DNA of 64,000 nt, taken from assembly GCF_021391675.1 (NCBI RefSeq), contig NZ_CP090095.1:4377001-4441000 (forward strand). The letters are read 5' to 3'. Numbering within the stretch: position 1 is the first letter of the stretch; each line of letters opens with the position of its first letter. The position numbers were made by a program, and so were the translations under genes. Source of the stretch: Neorhizobium galegae. GTDB lineage: Bacteria > Pseudomonadota > Alphaproteobacteria > Rhizobiales > Rhizobiaceae. Below are positions 18,969-27,664 of this stretch, piece after piece. The notes under the pieces are model-generated. The model ran no database searches. It saw only the letters and a list, made by a program, of their open reading frames with translations, and was not told the DNA's origin.

Positions 18969-19943
18969 TTAGACGCCAAAACGATCCAGCGCCAAACGGA
19001 AGATATCCGGGTCGATATTGCCGCCCGAGCAGACCGCAATCACCGTATCGCCTAGCGTCTCGCCATGGAAAAGAGCGGCCGCCAATGCCACCGCCCCACC
19101 GGGTTCGACGACGATCTTCAGCCGGCTGAAGGCAAGCGCCACCGCATGCAACGCTTCGTCGTCGGTCACCACGAGACCTGCGCCGCAGAGCTTCGACATG
19201 ATCGGGAAGGTGATGTTGCCGGGCTGCGGCGTGACGATCGCATCGCAGAGCGAGCCGCCCTGGGTCGCATTGCGCTCGATCTGTCCAGAGGCCAGCGAAC
19301 GCGTGACATCGTCAAAGCCTTGCGGCTCGCACGGGTGGACGACAAAACTGGGCGCCTTGGCGCTTAATGCCAGCGCGACGCCGGAAATGAAGCCGCCGCC
19401 GCCTGTCGGTACCAGCACGTCGGCCTTCTCGATGCCTTCCTCCTTGGCCTGTTCGGCGATTTCGAGCCCGGTCGTGCCCTGGCCGGCGATCACCAGCGGC
19501 TCGTCGAACGGCTTGATCAGCGTCAGGCCGCGCTCCTGCGACAGCCGCGCGCCGATCACATCGCGATCCTCGTTGAGGCGGTCATAGAGCACGACGTCGG
19601 CGCCATAGGCACGGGTATTCTCGATCTTGATGCGCGGCGCGTCGGACGGCATGATGATCACGCTCGGAATGCCGTGCATCCTCGCCGCCAGCGCCACACC
19701 CTGGGCATGGTTGCCCGACGAGAAGGCGATCACGCCCTTGGCACGGACGTCGGGCGACAGCGCCGAGATCGCCGACCAGGCGCCGCGAAACTTGAACGAA
19801 CCGGTGTGCTGCAGGCATTCCGGCTTCACGAAGACGCGCCGCCCGGCAATGTCGTCGAGGAAGGGCGAGGATAGCAGCGGGGTGCGGCGCACGTGGCCAT
19901 CGAGACGGACACGGGCGGCTTCGATCATGGCGATATCGGTCAT
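18969..19943 (-). CDS. PLP-dependent threonine/serine dehydratase family protein
   Basis: This 324-residue fold type II PLP enzyme deaminates a beta-hydroxy amino acid to a 2-oxo acid and ammonia. The PLP lysine lies in QHTGSFKFRGA. FSSGNHAQGVALAAR binds the cofactor phosphate or substrate, GGGGFISG is the glycine loop, and CSGGNID near the C-terminus contacts the PLP ring. It lacks the C-terminal regulatory ACT-like domains of biosynthetic IlvA, so it resembles catabolic TdcB, serine racemase or threo-3-hydroxyaspartate ammonia-lyase. The frame extends to an ATG at 20003 without a ribosome site. The ATG at 19943 (MTDIAMIEAARVRL) begins where family members begin. Exact substrate not determined. 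Confidence 0.88.
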   Translation of the reverse strand: MTDIAMIEAARVRLDGHVRRTPLLSSPFLDDIAGRRVFVKPECLQHTGSFKFRGAWSAISALSPDVRAKGVIAFSSGNHAQGVALAARMHGIPSVIIMPSDAPRIKIENTRAYGADVVLYDRLNEDRDVIGARLSQERGLTLIKPFDEPLVIAGQGTTGLEIAEQAKEEGIEKADVLVPTGGGGFISGVALALSAKAPSFVVHPCEPQGFDDVTRSLASGQIERNATQGGSLCDAIVTPQPGNITFPIMSKLCGAGLVVTDDEALHAVALAFSRLKIVVEPGGAVALAAALFHGETLGDTVIAVCSGGNIDPDIFRLALDRFGV

Positions 19944-20030
19944 GCGGGAAATTCCGTTCGGAGGGCGAGGCAGTGAGGCCGCAAACCTATCGGCGGTTTC
20001 CATTTCGGTAAAGGCCGGAAAAGGATCGGT

Positions 20031-20861
20031 TCAGCCGGCTTCCGCTCCTTGAGACAGCGGCAGGGAACCGAGCTTTACCACCGCCTTGATGGGCAGGTGA
20101 TCGGAAGCAAGCCGCGCAAGCGGGCTGTCATGGGTTTCGACGGCATCGATCAGCCCGGGCTGGTTCGCCATGATGCGGTCGAGCGCCAGGACAGGCAGGC
20201 GCGACGGAAAACTCGGCACCGCAGCCGGGAGACCGAAGACGGTCGCAAGCGTGTTCAGGGAAGAGCGGTCGCCAAGCCGCCATTCGTTGAGATCGCCCAT
20301 GAGCACGGTCGGCTGCTCGTCACGCGAACGCAGAATGTCGAGGATCATGCGGGCCTGCTGCTGACGCGAACGGTTGAGCAGGCCGAGATGGGCCGCGATG
20401 ATCCGAAATGCGCTGCCGTCCTTGAGCTCCAGTTCGGTGATCAAGGCACCGCGCGGCTCGAGCCCCGGCAGCTTGACCTGATGAACGTCGCGCACCAGGC
20501 CTTCGCGAAAGAGGATCACATTGCCATGCCAGCCATGCGCCTTGGCGACACCGGAAACAGGCACCGGAAAAAGCCCCGTCTCCCGCTCCATCCACGCGAG
20601 GTCGAGCAGACCACGTCGCTCGCCGAACCGGGAATCCGCTTCCTGCAGCGCGATCACATCGGCGCCGATCTCGCGGATCACATGGCTGGTGCGGGCGGGA
20701 TCGAACCTGCCGTCGATACCCACGCATTTGTGCACGTTGTAGGAGGCGATCAGCATGCCGTGCCCGCGTTCGCGCCCCTCATGCGTTCCGGCGCCGCGGT
20801 TCCTTCGAGCCCGGATGGAAGCCAGAATGCTTTTCGGAAGATTGGGACGTTTTTCCCGCAT
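20031..20861 (-). CDS. Endonuclease/exonuclease/phosphatase (EEP) family protein
   Basis: A DNase I-like fold of about 276 residues. The domain starts MLIASYNVHKCVG (first metal-site Asn), with VIALQEAD (catalytic Glu), IIAAHLGL, MGDLNEW and the terminal SDHLPI (catalytic Asp-His). An EEP-type phosphodiesterase is clear, but nucleic acid, phospholipid or inositol phosphate substrates cannot be separated. Start is uncertain: an ATG at 20861 (MREKRPNLPKS) gives a basic extension of about 35 residues, and the conserved domain itself starts at an ATG near 20757. The gene follows the cardiolipin synthase gene on the same strand with a 63-bp gap, and a role in phospholipid turnover is possible (inference). 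Confidence 0.82.
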   Translation of the reverse strand: MREKRPNLPKSILASIRARRNRGAGTHEGRERGHGMLIASYNVHKCVGIDGRFDPARTSHVIREIGADVIALQEADSRFGERRGLLDLAWMERETGLFPVPVSGVAKAHGWHGNVILFREGLVRDVHQVKLPGLEPRGALITELELKDGSAFRIIAAHLGLLNRSRQQQARMILDILRSRDEQPTVLMGDLNEWRLGDRSSLNTLATVFGLPAAVPSFPSRLPVLALDRIMANQPGLIDAVETHDSPLARLASDHLPIKAVVKLGSLPLSQGAEAG

Positions 20862-20924
20862 GGTTCTTTTGACTATTCGCCGATCAATGAAATTTATAGG
20901 GCAAGCGGCCCATCTATCCAGCAA

Positions 20925-22385
20925 CTAGAGATAGGGCGACCCCAGCCAAAACACGCGCTCGATGAGCCGCACGAGGAAGGGCCTTGCCATCAACCCATCG
21001 AGCGTCACTTCGGTTGCGGAAGAAATCGCCAGATCTATCCTTCGTTCCAAAGCTTCCGCGAAAGGGCAGTCCAGAACTTCGAGATCGACCTCGAAATTGA
21101 GCCGCAGCGATCGGGGGTCGAGGTTCGAGGACCCGACATAGGCCCAGCGCCCATCGATCACCAGAAGCTTGGAGTGGTTGAACGGGCCGGATGCCCGCCA
21201 GATCCGGCAGTAGTTCTTCAGCATCTGGTCGAACTGCGCGGTCATCGCCCGATCGACCAGAACGAGATTGTTGGCGGTCGGCACGACGATATCGACCTCC
21301 ACCCCGCGCCGGGCAGCCGTGACGAGCGCGGTGATCAGTTCGCGGTCCGGCAGGAAATAGGGCGATACGATGCGGATCGAGGAACGCGCCACGGAAAACG
21401 CACCCATCAGCATCTTGTGGTTCGTCTCGACGCTCCGGTCGGGTCCGGAAGACACGGCGCGCATGATGACCGGCGAACCGGGCTCGGTCTCCGGCGCCTG
21501 CAGCGCCCAGGCCGCGCCCTCCAACGCCTCGTCGGCCGCATATCGCCAGTCGGCGGCGGCAATTGCAAACAGGTCGGCGACGACCGGCCCGGTTACCTTG
21601 AAATGCGTGTCGAACGAACATTTGTCGCCGCTGAATTCGCTTGAAAAACCTTCCCGGATATTCATGCCGCCGGTAAACGCCACCCGGCCGTCGATGACCA
21701 GGATCTTCCGGTGGGTGCGCAGGTTCGCGTAAGGGAGACGCAGCCCCATGATGACATTGCCGTTGAAGACATCGGCGGTGACGCCGCCGTCTCTGAGCAT
21801 GCCGAGCACGCTCGGCACCGAATATCGGGCTCCGACCGCATCGATCAGCACGCGCACCTCGACGCCGCGCTTGACCGCAGCAATCAGAGCTTCCGCAAAC
21901 CGGATGCCGATCCTGTCCCGGTCGAAGATATAGGTCTCGAGGATGAGGCTGCGTTTCGCCTTGGTGATCGCCTTCAGCATCGCCCCATAGGCTTCGTCGC
22001 CGGTATCGAGCGCGACGATCGTATTGCCGGTCGTCAGCCGGTGGCGCGTCACCCGGTCGCCGAGCGTCTTCATCGCCCGGAAGCGATGCCCGAATTCCCC
22101 GATGACCATGTCGTTGGTCGCGTCGTAGGAAACGACGTGCGCACGGATTTCTCCCTGCAGCAGCGCCCGTCGATCGCTGATGACGGCGCGGCGGATACGG
22201 TTTACCCCCGCCACAAGGTAAAGCAGCGCGCCGACGATCGGAGACAGAACGATGACGCCGACCCAGCCGATCGCCGAGCGGACTTCTTCCTTGGTCATCG
22301 CCGCGTGAATCGCAGCTGCGGCCCCCATCAGGACCGACAAAACGAAGAGGATATGCGGCCAATAGGGTTCGATGAGATCCAGCAT
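20925..22385 (-). CDS. cls: Cardiolipin synthase / phospholipase D family protein
   Basis: A 486-residue membrane protein. Two N-terminal helices (about 8-30 and 40-62) form the PLDc_N region, followed by two phospholipase D domains. Each has an HKD motif: HRKILVIDGRVAFTGG (first) and HSKLLVIDGRWAYVGSSN (second). Such enzymes join two phosphatidylglycerols into cardiolipin at the inner membrane. The length is typical of bacterial ClsA (about 480). Start ATG at 22385 (MLDLIEPYW); an in-frame TTG at 22394 has no better ribosome site. It is upstream of the EEP gene in the same direction. Confidence 0.9.
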   Translation of the reverse strand: MLDLIEPYWPHILFVLSVLMGAAAAIHAAMTKEEVRSAIGWVGVIVLSPIVGALLYLVAGVNRIRRAVISDRRALLQGEIRAHVVSYDATNDMVIGEFGHRFRAMKTLGDRVTRHRLTTGNTIVALDTGDEAYGAMLKAITKAKRSLILETYIFDRDRIGIRFAEALIAAVKRGVEVRVLIDAVGARYSVPSVLGMLRDGGVTADVFNGNVIMGLRLPYANLRTHRKILVIDGRVAFTGGMNIREGFSSEFSGDKCSFDTHFKVTGPVVADLFAIAAADWRYAADEALEGAAWALQAPETEPGSPVIMRAVSSGPDRSVETNHKMLMGAFSVARSSIRIVSPYFLPDRELITALVTAARRGVEVDIVVPTANNLVLVDRAMTAQFDQMLKNYCRIWRASGPFNHSKLLVIDGRWAYVGSSNLDPRSLRLNFEVDLEVLDCPFAEALERRIDLAISSATEVTLDGLMARPFLVRLIERVFWLGSPYL

Positions 22386-22421
22386 AGCGAGCAATATAGG
22401 CGCGCTCGCGTGAAGAGCAAT

Positions 22422-22453
22422 CGGAGCCGCACCAATAGGTTAGCGCGGCTCCG
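22422..22453 (-). terminator. Hairpin downstream of the aminotransferase gene
   Basis: Nine-bp perfect stem (cggagccgc and complement) with a 14-base loop lies just past the aminotransferase stop. The following minus-strand sequence has no clean T-run, so this is a weak terminator candidate. Confidence 0.35.
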
Positions 22454-22459
22454 GAGGTA

Positions 22460-23815
22460 TCAGGCAGCGAGTTGCTTCGCGAAGACTTCGAGCGAGGCTT
22501 CGAACGTGTCGAAGATCGTGTCGATCTGTTGTTCGTTGATGATCATTGGCGGGCAGAGCGCCAGCGAGTCGCCGATCGCCCGTGAGATCAGGCCTTTTTC
22601 GAGCATGATCGCCAGCAGCTTGGGACCGAGCTGGCCGGCAGCGAAACCGTCGCGTGGCTTCAGTTCCAGGGCGCCGATGAGGCCGACGCCACGGGCTTCG
22701 ATCGCAAGCGGATGGCTTTCCAGCGCCTTCAGCCGGCTCTGGAACTTCGGCGCCAGCGCCCGTACATTGCCGACGAGGTCGCGTTCTTCGATGATCGCCA
22801 GGTTTTCCAGCGCAACGGCGGCGGCGACCGGATGGCCGGCCGCGGTCACGCCATGGCCGAACGTGCCGATCTTCGCCGATTCGTCGGCAAGCGGCCCGTA
22901 GACGTTCTCGTTGATCAGCAGCGCCGAGATCGGCTGGTAGGACGACGAAATCTGCTTCGACAGCGTCATGATGTCCGGCTGCAGGGAATAGGTCGTGGTG
23001 CCGAACATCTCGCCGGTGCGCCCGAAGCCGCAGATCACCTCGTCGGCGATCAGCAGGATGTCGTATTTCCTGAGCACCTTCTGGATCGCATCCCAGTAAC
23101 CGGCCGGCGGCACGATGACGCCGCCCGCACCCATGACCGGCTCGCCGATGAAGGCGGCAACCGTTTCCGGGCCTTCCTTGAGGATCAGGTCTTCGAGGTC
23201 CTTGGCACAACGCTCGACGAAGGCCGATTCCGTCTCGTTTTCCTGTTTGAAGGCACGGTAATGCGGGCAGGTCGTGTGGAAGACGCCGGCGAGCGGCAGG
23301 TCGAAGGAGCGGTGGTTGTTCGGCAGGCCGGTCAGGCTGGCGCTGGCGATCGTCACGCCGTGATAGCCCTTGATGCGCGAGATGATCTTCTTCTTTTCCG
23401 GCTTGCCGAGCGCGTTCGAGCGATACCAGACCATCTTCATGGCCGTGTCGTTGGCTTCGGAGCCGGAATTGGTGAAATAGGCCTTCGACATCGGCACCGG
23501 CGCCATCTGGATCAGCTTTTCGGCAAGATCGATCGACGGGCCGTGACTGCGGAGGGTGAAGGTATGGTAATATGGGAGCTTCGCCATCTGCCTGGCGGCC
23601 GCTTCGACGAGCCGGCTTTCGCCGAAACCGACGCCGACGCTCCAGAGCCCGGCCATGCCCTCGATATATTTGTTGCCGTTCACGTCGTAGACATAGATGC
23701 CCTCGCCGCGGTCTATCACCAGCGATCCGTCACGCTCCAGCGCGCGGGCATTGGTGTAGGAGTGGAGCTGGTAAGCCTTGTCCCGGGCTTCGATGGAATT
23801 GGGCTGAATAGTCAC
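22460..23815 (-). CDS. Class III PLP-dependent aminotransferase (omega-amino acid / GABA:pyruvate type)
   Basis: A 451-residue fold type I transaminase that transfers an omega- or secondary amino group to a keto acid. Visible motifs: TNSGSEANDTAMKM (phosphate loop), SRIKGYHGVTIASASLTG, ADEVICGFGRTGEMFG (Asp binding the PLP ring nitrogen) and TLSKQISSSYQPISA (PLP lysine). It resembles the beta-alanine/GABA/taurine:pyruvate group rather than ArgD. The frame runs to 23887, but the GTG at 23815 (VTIQPNSIEAR) has a perfect AGGAGGT five bases upstream. It lies downstream of the AbgB-like gene on the same strand. Confidence 0.9.
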   Translation of the reverse strand: MTIQPNSIEARDKAYQLHSYTNARALERDGSLVIDRGEGIYVYDVNGNKYIEGMAGLWSVGVGFGESRLVEAAARQMAKLPYYHTFTLRSHGPSIDLAEKLIQMAPVPMSKAYFTNSGSEANDTAMKMVWYRSNALGKPEKKKIISRIKGYHGVTIASASLTGLPNNHRSFDLPLAGVFHTTCPHYRAFKQENETESAFVERCAKDLEDLILKEGPETVAAFIGEPVMGAGGVIVPPAGYWDAIQKVLRKYDILLIADEVICGFGRTGEMFGTTTYSLQPDIMTLSKQISSSYQPISALLINENVYGPLADESAKIGTFGHGVTAAGHPVAAAVALENLAIIEERDLVGNVRALAPKFQSRLKALESHPLAIEARGVGLIGALELKPRDGFAAGQLGPKLLAIMLEKGLISRAIGDSLALCPPMIINEQQIDTIFDTFEASLEVFAKQLAA

Positions 23816-23862
23816 GACGGACCTCCTGTGAGACACGCAACGGCGCATAAATTTCATATGCG

Positions 23863-23898
23863 GAAACGGCGATGTTGGACAGCCCAAATCGCCGTTTC
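23863..23898. repeat. Inverted repeat between aminotransferase and AbgB-like genes
   Basis: Perfect 11-bp arms (gaaacggcgat and complement) with a 14-base loop lie in the 132-bp gap. It could be a leaky terminator after the M20 gene or a leader hairpin of the aminotransferase mRNA. The T-run is poor. Confidence 0.45.
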
Positions 23899-23947
23899 AG
23901 AGAGGCCGACCGTTCAAAATAGTTGACGCGTCGATCAGTTTATTTGG

Positions 23948-25381
23948 TCATTTCAGCGTCATTGCCGCGACCGGAGGTTCGGCGCCGGGCGGAATGGGGC
24001 TCTTGTAGTCCTGTCCCTTGCGCCGCTTCTTGAGATCGGCCCAGGCCGCCTCGCGAAGCTGATCGCTTGTCATGGCGGCAAGCCCGGTCGCGGCCATGGC
24101 CTTGGCGACCGAGACCATGCCCTTGTGGGCAAGCTGGCTCTTGCCCTGCGCCACCACCTGCCAGGTATGGAGTTGGGTACCTATGGCGAGCGTCGCGCCA
24201 TAGGCCTGCACGGTCGGCACGACCCAGCTGACATCACCGACATCCGTCGAACCACCCATCTGGCGGTTTTCGGTGTGCGGCGGCAGAATGAAGTCGGCAA
24301 GCGGAACATCCCGCTGTTCCAGGCGCTCCTGGCTCCAGCTTGCCGCAATGTCTTCCGGCGTCAGCGTGGCACGGATCTGGTCAGCAAACTCGATATCCGC
24401 GGCGTCGAACGGCGGCGGGCCCATGCTGTCCCAGACGTCCTGCATGACGTCCATCAGCGGCGTGTTGACGACGAGGTTGGAAACGCCTGCCAGGATCGTG
24501 CTCTCGACCTTGGTCTCTGTCATCAGCGCCGCACCCTCGGCAACCTTCTTGACCCGCTCGATCAGGGTGAAAAGCCCCGGCAGATCAGCCGAGCGGACGA
24601 CGTAGCGCACCTTGGCATGCGCCTGCACGACATTCGGCGAGATGCCTCCGCTATCCAGAACCGCGTAGTGGATGCGGCTCTCGGATGGCATGTGCTCGCG
24701 CATATAATTGACACCGACGCTCATCAGTTCGACGGCATCGAGCGCGCTGCGGCCGAGTTCGGGCACGGCTGACGCATGCGCGGCGCGGCCCGTGAAGGTG
24801 AAGTCGATCCGGCAGTTGGCAAGCGAGGTCTCCCGCTGCACGCCGGCGAAATTGCTCGGGTGCCAGCTGATCGCGATATCGACATCCTCGAAGGCCCCGG
24901 CCCGCACCATGAACGCCTTGGCGGCGCCGCCTTCTTCCGCCGGGCAGCCGTAATAACGCACGCGGCCGGGGGTGCCGGTCTTTTCGAGCCAGTCCTTCAC
25001 CGCGGTGGCGGCAAGCAGCGATGCGGAGCCGAGAAGATTGTGGCCGCAGCCATGGCCGTTGGCGCCGGGGGTCGTCGGTTCATGCCGGGTGACGTCGGCC
25101 TTCTGGCTGAGGCCGGCCAGCGCATCGTATTCGCCCAGGAAGGCGATCACCGGACCGCCATTGCCCGCCTCGCCGATCAGCGCGGTCGGAATGCCGGCGA
25201 CGTTTTCAGTGATCTCGAAGCCCTGCGCTTCCAGCATCTCGCGATGCGCGGCAGCGGAAAGCGTCTCCATGTAGCAGGTTTCCGGCGTCTCCCAAACGCG
25301 ATCCGCGAGTTCCGTGAAGACCTCTTTCTTGCGGTCGATGAAATCCCAAACGAGCGGGAGATTGGAATTGCCTGTCGTCAT
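23948..25381 (-). CDS. M20 amidohydrolase, AbgB-like (p-aminobenzoyl-glutamate hydrolase subunit B family)
   Basis: A 477-residue cytoplasmic metallopeptidase-like hydrolase. Motifs: ETCYMETLSAAAHREML near the N-terminus, FLGEYDAL, the metal site GANGHGCGHNLLG, CPAEEGGAAKAFMVRAG with the catalytic glutamates, and the dimerisation segment FTGRAAHASAVPELGRSALD. The length and the GHGCGHN pattern fit the AbgB branch, which cleaves p-aminobenzoyl-glutamate and similar amides. I chose the ATG at 25381 over the one at 25402 because CGAGGC lies about 11 bases upstream and no site precedes the longer form. The gene is divergent from the peptide ABC transporter, suggesting import followed by amide hydrolysis (inference). 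Confidence 0.87.
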   Translation of the reverse strand: MTTGNSNLPLVWDFIDRKKEVFTELADRVWETPETCYMETLSAAAHREMLEAQGFEITENVAGIPTALIGEAGNGGPVIAFLGEYDALAGLSQKADVTRHEPTTPGANGHGCGHNLLGSASLLAATAVKDWLEKTGTPGRVRYYGCPAEEGGAAKAFMVRAGAFEDVDIAISWHPSNFAGVQRETSLANCRIDFTFTGRAAHASAVPELGRSALDAVELMSVGVNYMREHMPSESRIHYAVLDSGGISPNVVQAHAKVRYVVRSADLPGLFTLIERVKKVAEGAALMTETKVESTILAGVSNLVVNTPLMDVMQDVWDSMGPPPFDAADIEFADQIRATLTPEDIAASWSQERLEQRDVPLADFILPPHTENRQMGGSTDVGDVSWVVPTVQAYGATLAIGTQLHTWQVVAQGKSQLAHKGMVSVAKAMAATGLAAMTSDQLREAAWADLKKRRKGQDYKSPIPPGAEPPVAAMTLK

Positions 25382-25911
25382 GAAACCGTTGCCTCGATAC
25401 ATCTATGCTGGTCGGAAGGCCCGAACCGTACCCAATTCTGAGCCGATGGCAATGCGGCATTGCAACGGAAATAGGACCTACGGAGAGATGGGCGGAAGGG
25501 ATGAGAATGTGACCAGAGCGCGAATCTTCGCATCTCGACAACGGGATGATAATCGCTATGCTCGCGCCCCACGGCCCGCAGGCAAATCTACGGTAGGAGC
25601 CGAAAACAATAAAAATGCATCGGGATTTTGCCAATTTTGTGGACAAATTTCTAAAAAACAAAGCGGGCGTGAAATCCGATACGGCGGGAGGCCGTTGATC
25701 GGGATCAAAGAACAATAGGGACATGCGCGGCTTGAAGGCCGGAGCGGACCCGCCAGGAGAAACGCATTTTGAAGGCCGGCCGCAGCGAAATATCGCCGGC
25801 CAGGAGGTGGACACAAAAATACCAGTCGTTGGGCGCGAAGCGCACCATTCCAACTGAAGACATCAACCGGGCACGGCACATAAGCCGGCCACAGGTCATT
25901 GGGAGATCCAT
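25382..25911. promoter_or_regulatory. Divergent promoter region AbgB-like / dppA-like
   Basis: These 530 bases contain no recognisable gene. An AT-rich core at 25600-25660 holds facing promoter candidates: minus-strand TTGGCA (25629-25634) and TATTGT (25606-25611), 17 bp apart, and plus-strand TTGCCA (25628-25633) and CTAAAA (25651-25656), 17 bp apart. These are pattern calls only. Confidence 0.35.
25633..25650. promoter_or_regulatory. Near-palindromic operator candidate TTGTggACAA
   Basis: AATTTTGT-gg-ACAAATTT pairs 7 of 8 positions per arm and occupies the spacer of the plus-strand promoter candidate. The TTGT-N2-ACAA core is the type bound by GntR/FCD regulators. No regulator gene is adjacent. 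Confidence 0.4.
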
Positions 25912-27507
25912 ATGAAATACAAACTCGCCCTTGCCGCAGCGCTGCTGTCGGCAACGTTCTTCGCAAGCGCAGCCAGCGCCAAGACCTTCGTATATTGCTC
26001 GGAAGGTTCTCCGGAAGGCTTCGATCCCGGCATCTATACCGCCGGCACGACCTTCGACGCTTCGGCACATCCGATCTACAACCGCCTGCTCGAGTTCAAG
26101 CCGGGCACGACCCAGCCGGAAGCAGCCCTTGCCCAGAGCTGGGAGATTTCCGCTGACGGCACCGTCTACACCTTCAAGCTGCGTCCGAACGTCAAGTTCC
26201 AGACGACCGACTTCTTCAAGCCGACCCGCAACCTGAACGCCGACGACGTCGTCTTCTCGATCGGCCGCCAGATCGACGAAAAGAATGCCTGGAACAAGTA
26301 CATTTCCGGCGCGACCTGGGAATATGCCGATGGCATGGGCTTCCCGAAGCTCATCAAGTCGATCGAGAAGGTCGATGACCTGACCGTCAAGGTCACGCTC
26401 AACCGCCCGGAAGCACCGTTCCTCGCCAACCTCGCCATGCCGTTCGCCTCGATCATGTCGAAGGAATATGCCGACGGCCTCGACAAGGCCGGCAAGAAGG
26501 AACAGCTGAACCAGATGCCGGTCGGCACCGGCCCGTTCACCTTCGTCGGCTACCAGCAGGACGCCGTCATCCGCTACAAGAAGAACGCCGATTTCTGGGG
26601 CCCGGCTCCGAAGATCGACGACCTCGTGTTCGCCATCACCACCGACGCCGCCGTTCGTTACCAGAAGCTCAAGGCCGGCGAATGCCACCTGATGCCGTAT
26701 CCGAACGCTGCCGACGTGAAGGCCATGAAGGCTGATCCGAGCCTCCAGGTTCTGGAGCAGGAAGGCCTGAACGTCGCCTACCTCGCCTACAACACGACCA
26801 AGGCTCCGTTCGACAAGGTCGAAGTCCGCAAGGCGCTGAACAAGGCGATCAACAAGAAGGCGATCGTCGACGCCGTCTTCCAGGGCATGGCGACACCTGC
26901 CGTCAACCCGATCCCGCCGACCATGTGGTCCTACAGCAAGGCCACCCAGGACGACACGTACGACCTCGACGCGGCCAAGAAGATGCTCGCCGATGCAGGC
27001 GTCAAGGACCTCTCCATGAAGGTCTGGGCGATGCCGGTGTCGCGTCCCTACATGCTGAACGCCCGCCGCGCGGCCGAAATCATCCAGGACGATTTCGCCA
27101 AGATCGGCGTCAAGGTCGAGATCGTCTCCTTCGAATGGGCTGAATACCTGCAGCGTTCGAAGGACAAGAACCGCGATGGCGCCGCCATCATGGGCTGGAC
27201 CGGCGACAACGGCGATCCGGACAACTTCCTTGATACGCTGCTCGGCTGCGACGCCGTCGGCGGCAACAACCGCGCTCAGTGGTGCAACAAGGAATTCGAC
27301 GACCTCGTGAAGAAGGCCAAGGTCGTCTCCGACCAGGCAGAGCGCACCAAGCTCTACGAACAGGCTCAGGCGATCTTCAAGAAGGACGCTCCCTGGGCAA
27401 CCATCGACCACTCCCTCGCCGTCGTCCCGATGCGCAAGGGCGTGACCGGCTTTACCCAGAGCCCGCTCGGCGACTTCACCTTCGAAGCAGTCGATATCGC
27501 TCAGTAA
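25912..27507 (+). CDS. dppA: Periplasmic dipeptide/oligopeptide-binding protein of an ABC transporter
   Basis: A 531-residue substrate-binding protein of the SBP_bac_5 family. A Sec signal peptide (MKYKLALAAALLSATFFASA, cleavage after AASA) is followed by FVYCSEGSPEGFDPGIYT. It also has YNRLLEFKPGTTQPEAALAQ, LRPNVKFQ, NADDVVFSIGRQ and GTGPFTFVGYQQD, all typical of DppA-like binding proteins. It delivers peptides or heme-like ligands to the permease encoded next. GGGAGA sits six bases before the ATG. A terminator-like hairpin follows, a common way to make more binding protein than permease. Codon choice is strongly biased (CTC, GTC, AAG), suggesting high expression. Confidence 0.93.
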   Translation: MKYKLALAAALLSATFFASAASAKTFVYCSEGSPEGFDPGIYTAGTTFDASAHPIYNRLLEFKPGTTQPEAALAQSWEISADGTVYTFKLRPNVKFQTTDFFKPTRNLNADDVVFSIGRQIDEKNAWNKYISGATWEYADGMGFPKLIKSIEKVDDLTVKVTLNRPEAPFLANLAMPFASIMSKEYADGLDKAGKKEQLNQMPVGTGPFTFVGYQQDAVIRYKKNADFWGPAPKIDDLVFAITTDAAVRYQKLKAGECHLMPYPNAADVKAMKADPSLQVLEQEGLNVAYLAYNTTKAPFDKVEVRKALNKAINKKAIVDAVFQGMATPAVNPIPPTMWSYSKATQDDTYDLDAAKKMLADAGVKDLSMKVWAMPVSRPYMLNARRAAEIIQDDFAKIGVKVEIVSFEWAEYLQRSKDKNRDGAAIMGWTGDNGDPDNFLDTLLGCDAVGGNNRAQWCNKEFDDLVKKAKVVSDQAERTKLYEQAQAIFKKDAPWATIDHSLAVVPMRKGVTGFTQSPLGDFTFEAVDIAQ

Positions 27508-27524
27508 TTGCCGATAAACGACGA

Positions 27525-27565
27525 TTTTGCCGCGGGACGCGTTGCGTTTCCCGCGGCATTTTCTT
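27525..27565 (+). terminator. Intercistronic terminator/attenuator between dppA and dppB
   Basis: Perfect 10-bp stem (tgccgcggga, 27528-27537, with 27549-27558), 11-base loop, then TTTTCTTAT. It lies inside an operon, so it probably reduces rather than blocks read-through. Confidence 0.8.
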
Positions 27566-27664
27566 ATGAGACGCCAAAATTTGGCGCAGACGCCAGGATT
27601 GCCGCCTTCAGGGCTTGACAAAGCTGTGAACCGGCCACGAACCAAAAACCACTGAAGGTTTCGA

